30,222 nt of DNA, from the NCBI GenBank assembly GCA_964472565.1, contig CAYYNB010000066.1:1-30222 (forward strand), written 5' to 3'. The position numbers and the translations under genes were made by a program. Each line of letters begins with the position of its first letter. Within the stretch, counting starts at the first letter, position 1. Source of the DNA: DATAMF01 sp964472565. Lineage in GTDB: Bacteria > Chloroflexota > Anaerolineae > Aggregatilineales > Aggregatilineaceae. The notes under the pieces are model-generated. The model was not told the origin of the DNA. It saw only the letters and a list, made by a program, of their open reading frames with translations, and ran no database searches. This document shows positions 15,595 through 22,516 of the stretch, in pieces.

Positions 15595-17604
15595 ATGTTC
15601 ACTGGTTTTCGCGCCCGCGGGCATACACTCAGGCGTTACGTTTTGGCGCACCGTGACCGGATGACACTGGTTGCTATCCTGTTGGTGGCTGCTCTCGTGC
15701 GCTGGGGCGACTTAGGTCACACCGCCGATTTTCAGTATGACCAGGGTGAGCTTTCGCAGCTCGTGCTTGATATGCTGCATGGTGAACGTTTTCCCCTGCT
15801 GGGCGTTGAATCGTCGGCGGGTGTGCGCAACTCGCCGATGACCGTCTATCTGCTGGCCCCGTTGTTTGTCATATCGTCTCACCCGCTGTGGGTGACATTT
15901 GGCATCGCGATGTTCAATGTGATCGGGGTCGGGCTGCTGTGGTGGATCGTGCGCCGCACGATTGGGCCGCGTGCCGCCGACTGGTCCGCGCTCATTTATG
16001 CGCTTAATCCGCATGCGATCCGCTACAGTCGCGCCATCTGGGCGCAAAACTACCATACGCCCTTTATTTTGGCCGGGCTGGGATTAGCCATGCTCGGTTT
16101 TTGGGATCGGCGGCGCTGGGCGCAGGTGCTCAGTCTGCCGCTGCTGATCGTGGGCGTGCAGGTCCACTATGCCGCGTGGCCGCTGGTCGCTACCTATGGG
16201 GTTATTGTACTCCTCGGTTGGCGGCAGATCGACTGGCGGGCGCTCGTGGTGTCGGGTGTGTTGGCCGCGCTCACGCTGGCTCCTTTCGTCTACGGCTCAC
16301 TCGATTCGGGTGACGGCCAGGCTTTTTCGGACAAGCTCAATTACACACGCGCCATTATCCAATACGATCTGCGACTGCGGCAGGAAACTATCGATCATGT
16401 TATCGACCTCGCGACGGGCGAGGAGGCGTCCCGCGGGACTGACACGGATAAGGCGCGCACGGTGGCGATTGTCCCCGAATGGACCTGGCCCTGGCGTGCC
16501 ATTGGTGCGCTCGGCCTGATCGGTTATGCCGCGCTGTGGTGGCGGCGCGCCTGGCGGCGAATGGCGCTGGTTGCCACCGCCTGGATTGCTCCCTTGATGA
16601 TCCTTTTTGTGCCCAATTGGACCGGGAGCGGCATCTATCCCCATTACCTGATCCCCCTGATTCCGCTGCTGGCGCTGCTGAGTGGAACCGGCGCGGTGGT
16701 TGTGCTGGACGCGCTGCGCTCGATCCGATTGGGATCGCTTCGCCCAGCCGCCCCGGTCGCAGCCTGTGTGCTGGCGTTGACGCTGGTTTCGTGGGTGGGC
16801 TGGTATTATGCCCAGTTGTCGGCCAGCCAAACCTTCACCCCGGAACCGCACTCGATCCCGCTGGCGATCCACTACTTACTGGATGTGCGGGCTGATCTGT
16901 CGGACGAGCGCGATGTGCTGCTGATCGGCGCGGACAGCCATACCAGCGGCGTTGAGGTCTGGCGGTCGCTCCTGTACAACTCGGCGGACTGCGTGCGGGC
17001 TGTCATCGTGCTGCAAGGCGGCCTGACTGTGATTCCGGCGGGGGACTTCGTGGCCGTCGCGCCGCCCGGCGCGAATCCTGATGACGACCTGTACCGCCAG
17101 TATATTGGCGATGATCCCCAGCGCTATGCAACCCGACCCGGTGAGCGCCCCTATTCCGTTCAGCACTACCCGGACGGCATCACCTGGGAGGGCGGGGAAC
17201 TCCACCCGCTGGGACCGGTGAAGTTTGCGAACGGCGTCCAGCTTACCGGCTACCGTGTTGAGGCCGGGCGTGTCACGCTGTCCTGGCTGCTGCCGGGCCG
17301 CTCACTGGATATTGGCTACCTGCGCCAGTTTATCCATCTGCTGGACGCTGAGGGTAATCAACTGGCCGCGATGGATCTGGATTACTGGCCGGGGCAGTCG
17401 TGGTGTGTGGGCGATCAGATTATCACATGGGCCGATTTGCCGCTGGCTGAGGTTGCTGCCGATAAGGTGGTCACACTGCGCGCGGGGTTGTATACGGTGC
17501 CGGACGAGGGGGGGTATCGCTATGTGGATGTCCTGGATGCGGTGGGCCATCCAGCAGCACCCTGGGTCGAAGTGCCGCTGGATCAGGGGGATGACCTAAA
17601 ATAA
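15595..17604 (+). CDS. GT-C type integral membrane glycosyltransferase (GT39/ArnT-like)
   Basis: A 669-residue protein. The start at ATG 15595 is chosen because the only promoter lies just upstream; its ribosome binding site (AGAAAGA) is weak. There are about nine to eleven transmembrane helices in residues ~20-415. The first external loop carries YDQGE (residues 48-52), the acidic catalytic position of GT-C transferases that take sugars from polyprenyl-phosphate carriers. The C-terminal ~230 residues form a soluble extracytoplasmic domain with beta character (ANGVQLTGYRVEAGRVTLSW), probably for acceptor or carbohydrate binding. It is expected to glycosylate a surface lipid or protein. It lies opposite in strand to its FemAB/GNAT neighbours and inside a 25-bp direct repeat pair, so it looks inserted. 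Donor and acceptor are unknown. Confidence 0.82.
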   Translation: MFTGFRARGHTLRRYVLAHRDRMTLVAILLVAALVRWGDLGHTADFQYDQGELSQLVLDMLHGERFPLLGVESSAGVRNSPMTVYLLAPLFVISSHPLWVTFGIAMFNVIGVGLLWWIVRRTIGPRAADWSALIYALNPHAIRYSRAIWAQNYHTPFILAGLGLAMLGFWDRRRWAQVLSLPLLIVGVQVHYAAWPLVATYGVIVLLGWRQIDWRALVVSGVLAALTLAPFVYGSLDSGDGQAFSDKLNYTRAIIQYDLRLRQETIDHVIDLATGEEASRGTDTDKARTVAIVPEWTWPWRAIGALGLIGYAALWWRRAWRRMALVATAWIAPLMILFVPNWTGSGIYPHYLIPLIPLLALLSGTGAVVVLDALRSIRLGSLRPAAPVAACVLALTLVSWVGWYYAQLSASQTFTPEPHSIPLAIHYLLDVRADLSDERDVLLIGADSHTSGVEVWRSLLYNSADCVRAVIVLQGGLTVIPAGDFVAVAPPGANPDDDLYRQYIGDDPQRYATRPGERPYSVQHYPDGITWEGGELHPLGPVKFANGVQLTGYRVEAGRVTLSWLLPGRSLDIGYLRQFIHLLDAEGNQLAAMDLDYWPGQSWCVGDQIITWADLPLAEVAADKVVTLRAGLYTVPDEGGYRYVDVLDAVGHPAAPWVEVPLDQGDDLK

Positions 17605-17607
17605 GCT

Positions 17608-18114
17608 TCACACCTTTTGGATGAAATAGACGCCGCTGATTTTCTGCCCATTGTAAGCTTCCTGGATTTCAGGGTGGGCGGAAAAACCGAGGCTGATTTT
17701 CAGCGCGTAGTTGGCGGATTTGTCCAGGGAGGACCACGAGCGCATCTGGTAGCCGCCGAGGTCGCGCGTTAGATCGAGGGCGGCAAGCTGCAAGGCGCGG
17801 CCATGCCCCTGGCGGCGGTAGGCTTCTTCAACGGCGAAGGTGTTTACAAAGGTTTCGTGCAGCGGTTTGCCGTCCGGTCCCAACAGCGGGGCAGGATGTC
17901 CGCCGCTCCAATCGGTGGCGGGAATGGTGATTGGCTGCCATTTGAGCGAGATGTGGCCGATGATCCGGTCATGATCGCAGGTGGCGAGGTAGGACACGCC
18001 GGGTTTGGGAAGTCCGCCTTCGTCGGTGGCCCAGCGCGCCATATTGACCCGTTCGAGGTGGGCGAGATAGGCGGGCCAGCGGGGATCGGTGTAGGTGAGG
18101 GTAAGCACAGTCAT
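17608..18114 (-). CDS. GNAT-family N-acetyltransferase
   Basis: A 168-residue protein with the acetyl-CoA binding signature at residues 94-110 (AVEEAYRRQGHGRALQ; the R-x2-G-x-G/A loop is RRQGHGRA) and the following strand/helix SWSSLDKSANYALKISLGF. It starts 3 bases after the stop of the upstream FemAB gene (TGATCGATG), so the two are translationally coupled and probably act on related substrates, possibly a wall amino acid or sugar. Its stop codon is 3 bases from the stop of the convergent glycosyltransferase gene. Its last eight codons are duplicated upstream of FemAB copy 1. The family is sure; the substrate is unknown. Confidence 0.85.
   Translation of the reverse strand: MTVLTLTYTDPRWPAYLAHLERVNMARWATDEGGLPKPGVSYLATCDHDRIIGHISLKWQPITIPATDWSGGHPAPLLGPDGKPLHETFVNTFAVEEAYRRQGHGRALQLAALDLTRDLGGYQMRSWSSLDKSANYALKISLGFSAHPEIQEAYNGQKISGVYFIQKV
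17612..17636. repeat. 25-bp direct repeat, copy B (within the GNAT gene)
   Basis: Identical to 15401-15425 and in the same orientation. It covers codons for GVYFIQK and part of the last Val codon of the GNAT protein. Beyond the repeat this copy continues to stop TGA and copy A to stop TAA. The two copies bracket the 2.2-kb segment holding the glycosyltransferase gene and its promoter. Confidence 0.9.
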
Positions 18115-18117
18115 CGA

Positions 18118-19146
18118 TCAGTCGCCAGCACGCACGGCACGGGTATAGATCAGATAGATCAGGCGGTTGTAGACGCGATCCCATGCGCCGATGCTGCGGA
18201 TCACGGTGCCGCCCCAACCTCGTTTGAAACGATACACACCCCACAGCCCGTCATCACGGGATTCAAACTGCGCTTCGAGGGCGTCGGGATCGGCGTCGGG
18301 GATGCCGACCATGTCGTAGGAGGTCGCACCCTGGGCGCGTGCCCATTGGATGCCAGCCCACTGCACACCGTAGGAGGCCATACGCTGGCGTTCGCGGTCC
18401 GAGGACGCGCCGTAGAGATACCACGCCTGGTCTTTGAGGGCGAAAATCATGACGCCCGCCAAATCCTGCCCGGCGTAACTGCCGAGGAGCAGCACGGCAC
18501 GGCCCTGCATTTGCGTCACGAACAGATCATAGACACGCTCGTAGTAGGCGGGGGCGTGGACGCCAAACTCGTCGCGGGAGCCGGTTTCGGACAACAGCGC
18601 GTTAAAATTGGATACCTCAGCGCGCGTACCGGCGCGAACGTTGATCTCAAACTTGGCGCTCTTGCGGATGTTGCGGCGGGTGCCCTGGTTCATGCGGGCT
18701 AAAATGTCGTCTTCGGTGCCGGAAATGTCTAATACGACGGTGCGCGGCGGCTGGACGGTCTGCGGGCTGGGGCGGAAATCATAAGCGGCAGGGTTGACCT
18801 GATCGAGGTGAAAGCCGGGTTCGATTTTGAGCAGGGCGGCGCGGCGGGATTTCGCTACGCGGTCAATGGCGGCTAAGAGGGCGTTTGTCTGGTCGGAAGC
18901 GGACCAATCGACCAGCGGGCCATAGGGAATATAAGCCAGGGTGCCGAGATGATAGGGCAGGCGGCGGAACAGGATTTGCGCGCCCGCGACAAGCGCCCCG
19001 CTGGAATCGGTCAGCGCGACGCGGGCCGGAGTCCAGCCAAAGGCGGCTTTGAGATCGCCCCAGGCGCTCAACTGTAACAGGTGGGCGCGGGGGTGCGCTT
19101 CGACGAACGAGTCCCACTGGGAAGGGGTAGGCGTGATGACTGGCAT
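18118..19146 (-). CDS. FemAB-family aminoacyltransferase (peptidoglycan cross-bridge type), copy 2
   Basis: A 342-residue protein. ATG 19146 is preferred because GGAG lies 6 bases upstream; an in-frame TTG at 19158 would overlap that site. Family blocks match copy 1 in order: AHLLQLSAWGDLKAAFGW (~21-38), IPYGPLVDW (~73), RMNQGTRRNIRKSAKFEI (~151-168), YLYGASSDRERQRMAS and WGVYRFKRGWGGTVIRSIGA near the end. The two copies are clearly homologous but diverged, so they probably add different residues or act at successive bridge positions, as FemA and FemB do. It leads an operon with the GNAT gene and is transcribed from an extended -10 promoter inside the 3' end of the lipoprotein gene. Confidence 0.87.
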   Translation of the reverse strand: MPVITPTPSQWDSFVEAHPRAHLLQLSAWGDLKAAFGWTPARVALTDSSGALVAGAQILFRRLPYHLGTLAYIPYGPLVDWSASDQTNALLAAIDRVAKSRRAALLKIEPGFHLDQVNPAAYDFRPSPQTVQPPRTVVLDISGTEDDILARMNQGTRRNIRKSAKFEINVRAGTRAEVSNFNALLSETGSRDEFGVHAPAYYERVYDLFVTQMQGRAVLLLGSYAGQDLAGVMIFALKDQAWYLYGASSDRERQRMASYGVQWAGIQWARAQGATSYDMVGIPDADPDALEAQFESRDDGLWGVYRFKRGWGGTVIRSIGAWDRVYNRLIYLIYTRAVRAGD

Positions 19147-19165
19147 CCGTAACTCCAAGCTAGGA

Positions 19166-19186
19166 GAGGAGCACCGATGGCTCCTC
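19166..19186 (-). promoter_or_regulatory. Small hairpin in the FemAB copy 2 leader
   Basis: GAGGAGC (19166-19172) and GCTCCTC (19180-19186) form a 7-bp stem with a 7-base loop, within the roughly 50-base leader between the promoter and ATG 19146. One arm contains a GGAG sequence. It could alter translation or transcript stability; no known riboswitch pattern was recognised. Confidence 0.35.
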
Positions 19187-19202
19187 GACTGGTCTGAGCG
19201 GA

Positions 19203-19211
19203 ATTATAGCA
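19203..19211 (-). promoter_or_regulatory. Extended -10 promoter of the FemAB2-GNAT operon
   Basis: The minus strand reads TGCTATAAT, a full TGn plus perfect -10 hexamer, without a clear -35. It lies between the stop codon of the upstream lipoprotein gene and the FemAB leader, about 57 bases before ATG 19146. The operon can therefore be read independently of the lipoprotein gene. Confidence 0.6.
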
Positions 19212-19215
19212 CGCG

Positions 19216-19815
19216 CTACTGCGGCGGGTTGTATTGGATCGTCGCGGCGATGTCCAGCAGCAGCGGCTCAAAGGTGACGAGTTCGCCGGGCGCGGCCAGC
19301 GCGATCAGCAGGACGTTTTCGTTGGGCTGCACCTCGATAGTGAGCGCGAAGCCTTCGAGGGCGTCCTGTTGCAGCGCGGCGCGGGCGGCGGTTTTGTCGC
19401 CTACGGTTGCGGATCGAATCGACCCAAACGTCATGTGTGTTTCCTGCGCAGCGTAGAGGGTCAGGATTTCGGCGGGAGTCGCGCCGCCGTTGACCGCCGC
19501 GAGACTCGGTTCCATGAGCATGAAAGCGACCTGACCGGGTTGGGCCGTTTCGACATTAAAAGCTTCAACCTGATTGGCGGCTGTGATATAACCTGTCTGG
19601 TAGCGCGTGATCCAGCCAGCGGGATGCTGGAAACTGATTCCGGCGGGAGAGGTGTAGGTTGTGGTGAGGGCAAACGGATCGGCGGTGGCTGCCGGGGTAG
19701 GGGTTGGTCGGGGCGTGGGATCGGCAGATGGGTCGTCGTCGGACTGGCAGCTTACGAGGAGCGCCAACACCAGCAGCAGGAAGGTCAAGGTATAGAATAG
19801 TCTGAGTTTTGGCAT
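19216..19815 (-). CDS. Lipoprotein consisting of a single HPAGW-type module
   Basis: A 199-residue protein from ATG 19815; a longer in-frame start at 19863 is rejected because it adds 16 polar residues before the signal and overlaps the promoter. Residues 1-23 are a lipoprotein signal (LALLVSC, lipid on Cys23). An Asp/Pro/Thr-rich linker (PTPRPTPTPAATADP) follows, and then one domain from ~52 to the end. That domain, with ISFQHPAGWITRY, MLMEPSL, TFGSIRSATVGDKTAARA and VTFEPLLLDIAATI, matches the C-terminus of the alpha-2-macroglobulin in the same order of blocks. It may be related to PsbP-like folds with a similar strand pattern, which is a guess. It is divergent from the nuo operon. Role unknown, presumably outside the membrane. 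Confidence 0.83.
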   Translation of the reverse strand: MPKLRLFYTLTFLLLVLALLVSCQSDDDPSADPTPRPTPTPAATADPFALTTTYTSPAGISFQHPAGWITRYQTGYITAANQVEAFNVETAQPGQVAFMLMEPSLAAVNGGATPAEILTLYAAQETHMTFGSIRSATVGDKTAARAALQQDALEGFALTIEVQPNENVLLIALAAPGELVTFEPLLLDIAATIQYNPPQ

Positions 19816-19851
19816 AGGATTTCGGGTTGAACAGGCGGACCAAAGGTTGGG

Positions 19852-19860
19852 ATTATAACA
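19852..19860 (-). promoter_or_regulatory. Extended -10 promoter of the HPAGW lipoprotein gene
   Basis: The minus strand reads TGTTATAAT, about 37 bases before ATG 19815, with no good -35. It is back-to-back with the nuoA promoter. Confidence 0.6.
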
Positions 19861-19882
19861 CATGGATGGTTAGATGGTGGTT

Positions 19883-19910
19883 TTGTATTCGCCGCTGCGT
19901 GTGATAGAAT
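19883..19910 (+). promoter_or_regulatory. Promoter of the nuo operon
   Basis: TTGTAT (19883-19888), 16-base spacer, and TAGAAT (19905-19910) preceded by TGA, giving an extended -10 (TGATAGAAT). The start near 19917 leaves a leader of about 33 bases to ATG 19950. It is the only promoter seen for the whole nuoA-N run. Confidence 0.6.
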
Positions 19911-19949
19911 GATTGACAACTCCCTTATCCCACAAAAGTGAGGGCCTGT

Positions 19950-20309
19950 ATGAATTTAAACGAATGGATTTTTGTAGGATTATTTATTGCTCTGGCCTGG
20001 ATCTTACCCGCCACGCCCATTATTCTGGGCAAAATCCTCGGTCCTAAGCGGCCCAATCCAGTGAAGCTCGAACCTTATGAGTGCGGGGTGGAAACCGTCG
20101 GGAACACCTGGGTGCAGTTTCGCGCCCAATATTATGTGTTCGCGCTGGTGTTCGTGCTGTTCGATGTCGAACTGGTCTTTTTGTTCCCCTGGGCGCTGGC
20201 ATATAACAAGTTAGGACTGTTTGCCCTGTTTGAGATGGCGGTATTTGTGGTGCTGTTGATCGTGGCGCTGGTTTACACCTGGCGTAAGGGTGCGCTTGAG
20301 TGGGCTTAA
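19950..20309 (+). CDS. nuoA: NADH-quinone oxidoreductase subunit A
   Basis: A 119-residue membrane subunit of complex I. The start is ATG 19950 with AGGG upstream; an in-frame GTG at 19938 would add only MRAC. It has three transmembrane helices. The loop after the first carries EPYECGVET, whose Cys lies in the quinone-site loop in known structures. The second helix holds QYYVFALVFVLFDVELVFLF and PWA, the acidic helix conserved in NuoA/ND3. It is the first gene of the membrane-arm operon; nuoB, C and D, which usually follow it, are absent and nuoH comes next, 28 bases later. The assignment is certain. Confidence 0.97.
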   Translation: MNLNEWIFVGLFIALAWILPATPIILGKILGPKRPNPVKLEPYECGVETVGNTWVQFRAQYYVFALVFVLFDVELVFLFPWALAYNKLGLFALFEMAVFVVLLIVALVYTWRKGALEWA

Positions 20310-20337
20310 CTGAATAGACTGGGCGGAGAACATTCGC

Positions 20338-21510
20338 ATGACCGACTTTTTGATGGACGATATTGGTTTGTCGCACGATCTCGCCGTGCTGATTGCCCAG
20401 ACCATCGGGGTATTTGTGGTGGGCCTGTTTGGTCTGCTGTGGACGCTGCTGGGGATCTGGATTGAGCGGAAGATCGCCGGGCGCATGCAGGACCGGCTTG
20501 GCCCCAACCGTGTCGGGCCGTTTGGACTGGTCCAGTCGATTGCCGACATGGTGAAAATTATTGTCAAAGAAGACATCGTGCCGCGCGGGGCAGATCGGTG
20601 GGTGTTCAATCTCGCGCCGATTCTGGCGGTGATGGCGGTGATGCTGTTGTGGGTGGTGGTGCCCTTCAGCGCCGGATGGATCGGGACGGACCTGAGCATC
20701 GGCGCTTTATATTTAATTGCGGCGGGATCACTGGGGAATATCGCGGTGCTGATGGCCGGGTGGGCGAGCAATAATAAGTTTGCCCTGGTGGGGGCGTTCC
20801 GCGCGATTGCCCAATTGATCAGCTATGAGGTGCCGATGGTGCTGGCGCTGCTGATCCCGGTGCTGATGGCAGGATCGCTGAGCACGCAGGAGATTGTGCG
20901 CGAACAGCATATCATGTACGCGATTGCCGTGCCGCTGACGCTGATCATCTTTCTGGTGTCCAGCCAGGCGGAAATGGGACGCGGACCGTTTGACCTGCTG
21001 GAAGCGGAATCGGAACTGGTGGCGGGGTATCAGACGGAATATTCGGGCATGAAGTTCGGCATGTTCTATGTGGCTGAATTTCTGCACGCGTTCACGGCGG
21101 GCGTGCTGACGGCGATCTTTTTCCTGGGCGGGTGGAAAGGCCCCTGGGCGGAAGATGTCCATATTCTGGGCTTTGTGTACCTGATGATCAAGAGCATGGC
21201 GGCGTACTTCGTGCTGATCTGGCTGCGGATGACGGTGCCGCGCCTGCGGATTGACCAACTGCTGAACTTTAACTGGAAATTCCTGGTCCCGGTGAGCCTG
21301 GTCAACCTGCTGGTGGTGGCGTTTGTGTGGAAACTGGTCCCCGATACGGACACGATCAACAGCCTGGAAGACGCGCTGCTGCCGACGGCGGCGCTGCTGG
21401 TCGCGAACGGGATTATGATCGGGGTGATCGGGTGGGCGCTGCGGGAACGTGGGCGGCGCGAACGGGCGCGGATTGCCTCCATTTATGCGCAGCCAGCGGT
21501 GGGTGATTAG
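20338..21510 (+). CDS. nuoH: NADH-quinone oxidoreductase subunit H
   Basis: A 390-residue integral membrane subunit that forms most of the quinone chamber and links the peripheral arm to the pumps. The start is ATG 20338 with GGAG upstream. About eight helices are present. Signature stretches are ERKIAGRMQDRLGPNRVGP (residues ~43-61), VKEDIVPRGADRW, ISYEVPMVLALLIPVL and PFDLLEAESELVAGYQTEYS, the last being the acidic third cytoplasmic loop. It is somewhat longer than the E. coli protein (325), with a longer N-terminus and a basic C-terminal tail (ALRERGRRERARIAS). It lies directly after nuoA and 9 bases before nuoJ. Certain. Confidence 0.97.
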   Translation: MTDFLMDDIGLSHDLAVLIAQTIGVFVVGLFGLLWTLLGIWIERKIAGRMQDRLGPNRVGPFGLVQSIADMVKIIVKEDIVPRGADRWVFNLAPILAVMAVMLLWVVVPFSAGWIGTDLSIGALYLIAAGSLGNIAVLMAGWASNNKFALVGAFRAIAQLISYEVPMVLALLIPVLMAGSLSTQEIVREQHIMYAIAVPLTLIIFLVSSQAEMGRGPFDLLEAESELVAGYQTEYSGMKFGMFYVAEFLHAFTAGVLTAIFFLGGWKGPWAEDVHILGFVYLMIKSMAAYFVLIWLRMTVPRLRIDQLLNFNWKFLVPVSLVNLLVVAFVWKLVPDTDTINSLEDALLPTAALLVANGIMIGVIGWALRERGRRERARIASIYAQPAVGD

Positions 21511-21519
21511 GAGCGTCAA

Positions 21520-22143
21520 ATGGCAATTACATTTCAGTCGTTGACTTTTCTGATTTTCAGCGTGGTGACACTCGGCGCAGCGCTGATGGTTGTGACCACG
21601 CGCAACCTGTTTCATGCCGCGCTGTATCTGATGCTGAGCCTGTTTGGGGTGGCCGGGTTGTTCATTCTGCTCAGCGCGCCGCTGATCGCCGGGTTCCAGG
21701 TGGTGGTGTATATCGGCGCGATTGCGATCCTGATCATCTTCGCCATTATGCTTACGCCGCAGGTGATGCAGGTGGTTGGGGCGCGCAACAACCAGTGGAT
21801 GCTGTCGCTGGGGCTGGCGGTGGTTTTCTTTCTGATGCTCGTCTCGGTGGTGTCGCCGTTTATGGATGAGGTGGGAGTCGAGGATTGGAGCACCGACTTT
21901 AAGGAAGATAATCCCGCTGTGGTGCCGGATGATACACTGGTTGATTTTGGGCAGTCGATTGTTGATTCGCAGCGGTATCTGCTGCCGTTCGAGATCGCGT
22001 CGATTCTGCTGATGGCGGCGCTGATCGGGGCGGTGCTGCTGGTCAGCCCACCGAATAAGTCAAAAGCCAAACGCCTGTATGATGCGCGGGACGAGATGGC
22101 GGTACAGCAAGGACCGTCGGAACAATCAGCGGCAGGAGATTAA
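21520..22143 (+). CDS. nuoJ: NADH-quinone oxidoreductase subunit J
   Basis: A 207-residue membrane subunit with five helices. AGGAG overlaps the nuoH stop and lies 6 bases before ATG 21520. The third helix block FQVVVYIGAIAILIIFAIML carries the conserved Tyr and Gly next to the pi-bulge helix of NuoJ/ND6 that moves during turnover. A long periplasmic loop (residues ~115-145) is acidic. nuoI, which encodes the ferredoxin-like subunit and usually sits between nuoH and nuoJ, is missing from this position. Certain. Confidence 0.96.
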   Translation: MAITFQSLTFLIFSVVTLGAALMVVTTRNLFHAALYLMLSLFGVAGLFILLSAPLIAGFQVVVYIGAIAILIIFAIMLTPQVMQVVGARNNQWMLSLGLAVVFFLMLVSVVSPFMDEVGVEDWSTDFKEDNPAVVPDDTLVDFGQSIVDSQRYLLPFEIASILLMAALIGAVLLVSPPNKSKAKRLYDARDEMAVQQGPSEQSAAGD

Positions 22144-22145
22144 GT

Positions 22146-22454
22146 ATGGTGCCCTTATGGATGTACTTAGTGGTGGCGGCGGGGTTGTTCTGCATCGGCA
22201 TGTACGGCGTACTGTCGCGGCGGAACGCGGTTGCCATTTTGATGAGTATTGAACTGATGTTAAACGCGGTGAATATTAACCTCGTCGCGTTCTGGCGGTA
22301 TCTGACGCCGGAGCGGATCGGCGGACAGGTGTTTGCGGCGTTCGTGTTTGTGGTGGCCGCCGCCGAAACCGCTGTCGGGTTGGCGCTGATTCTGATGATT
22401 TATCGCCGCCGCCAGACGGTAGTCGTCGAGGACGTGGATTTGCTCAAGTGGTAG
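22146..22454 (+). CDS. nuoK: NADH-quinone oxidoreductase subunit K
   Basis: A 102-residue three-helix membrane subunit starting 2 bases after nuoJ. The two buried glutamates of the proton path are present: Glu36 in MSIELMLNAVN and Glu74 in AAAETAVGLALIL. Length is normal for the family. The stop codon (TAG) is formed by the first bases of a palindromic repeat that fills the gap to nuoL. Certain. Confidence 0.97.
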   Translation: MVPLWMYLVVAAGLFCIGMYGVLSRRNAVAILMSIELMLNAVNINLVAFWRYLTPERIGGQVFAAFVFVVAAAETAVGLALILMIYRRRQTVVVEDVDLLKW

Positions 22455-22493
22455 GGGCAACCGGGGCAATTCGTGAATTGCCCCTACAAATAC
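22451..22493. repeat. Palindromic intergenic repeat, copy 1 (nuoK-nuoL gap)
   Basis: GGGGCAATTC (22463-22472) and GAATTGCCCC (22475-22484) are exact reverse complements. An outer GTAGGGGCAA (22451-22460) can pair instead with TTGCCCCTAC (22479-22488), so two hairpins compete. It ends in CCCCTACAAATAC (22481-22493), shared with the second copy at 26869-26881. It is probably a dispersed REP-like element. Because it lies inside the operon it may tune expression of nuoL. Confidence 0.8.
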
Positions 22494-22516
22494 AAACCAA
22501 TTAAAGGATTTTGCTT

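Noticed and set aside
15591..15596. TATAAT overlapping the start codon of the membrane glycosyltransferase gene
   Set aside because: Used as a -10 it would place transcription after the best start codon and has no matching -35. The promoter at 15526-15554 is better on both counts.
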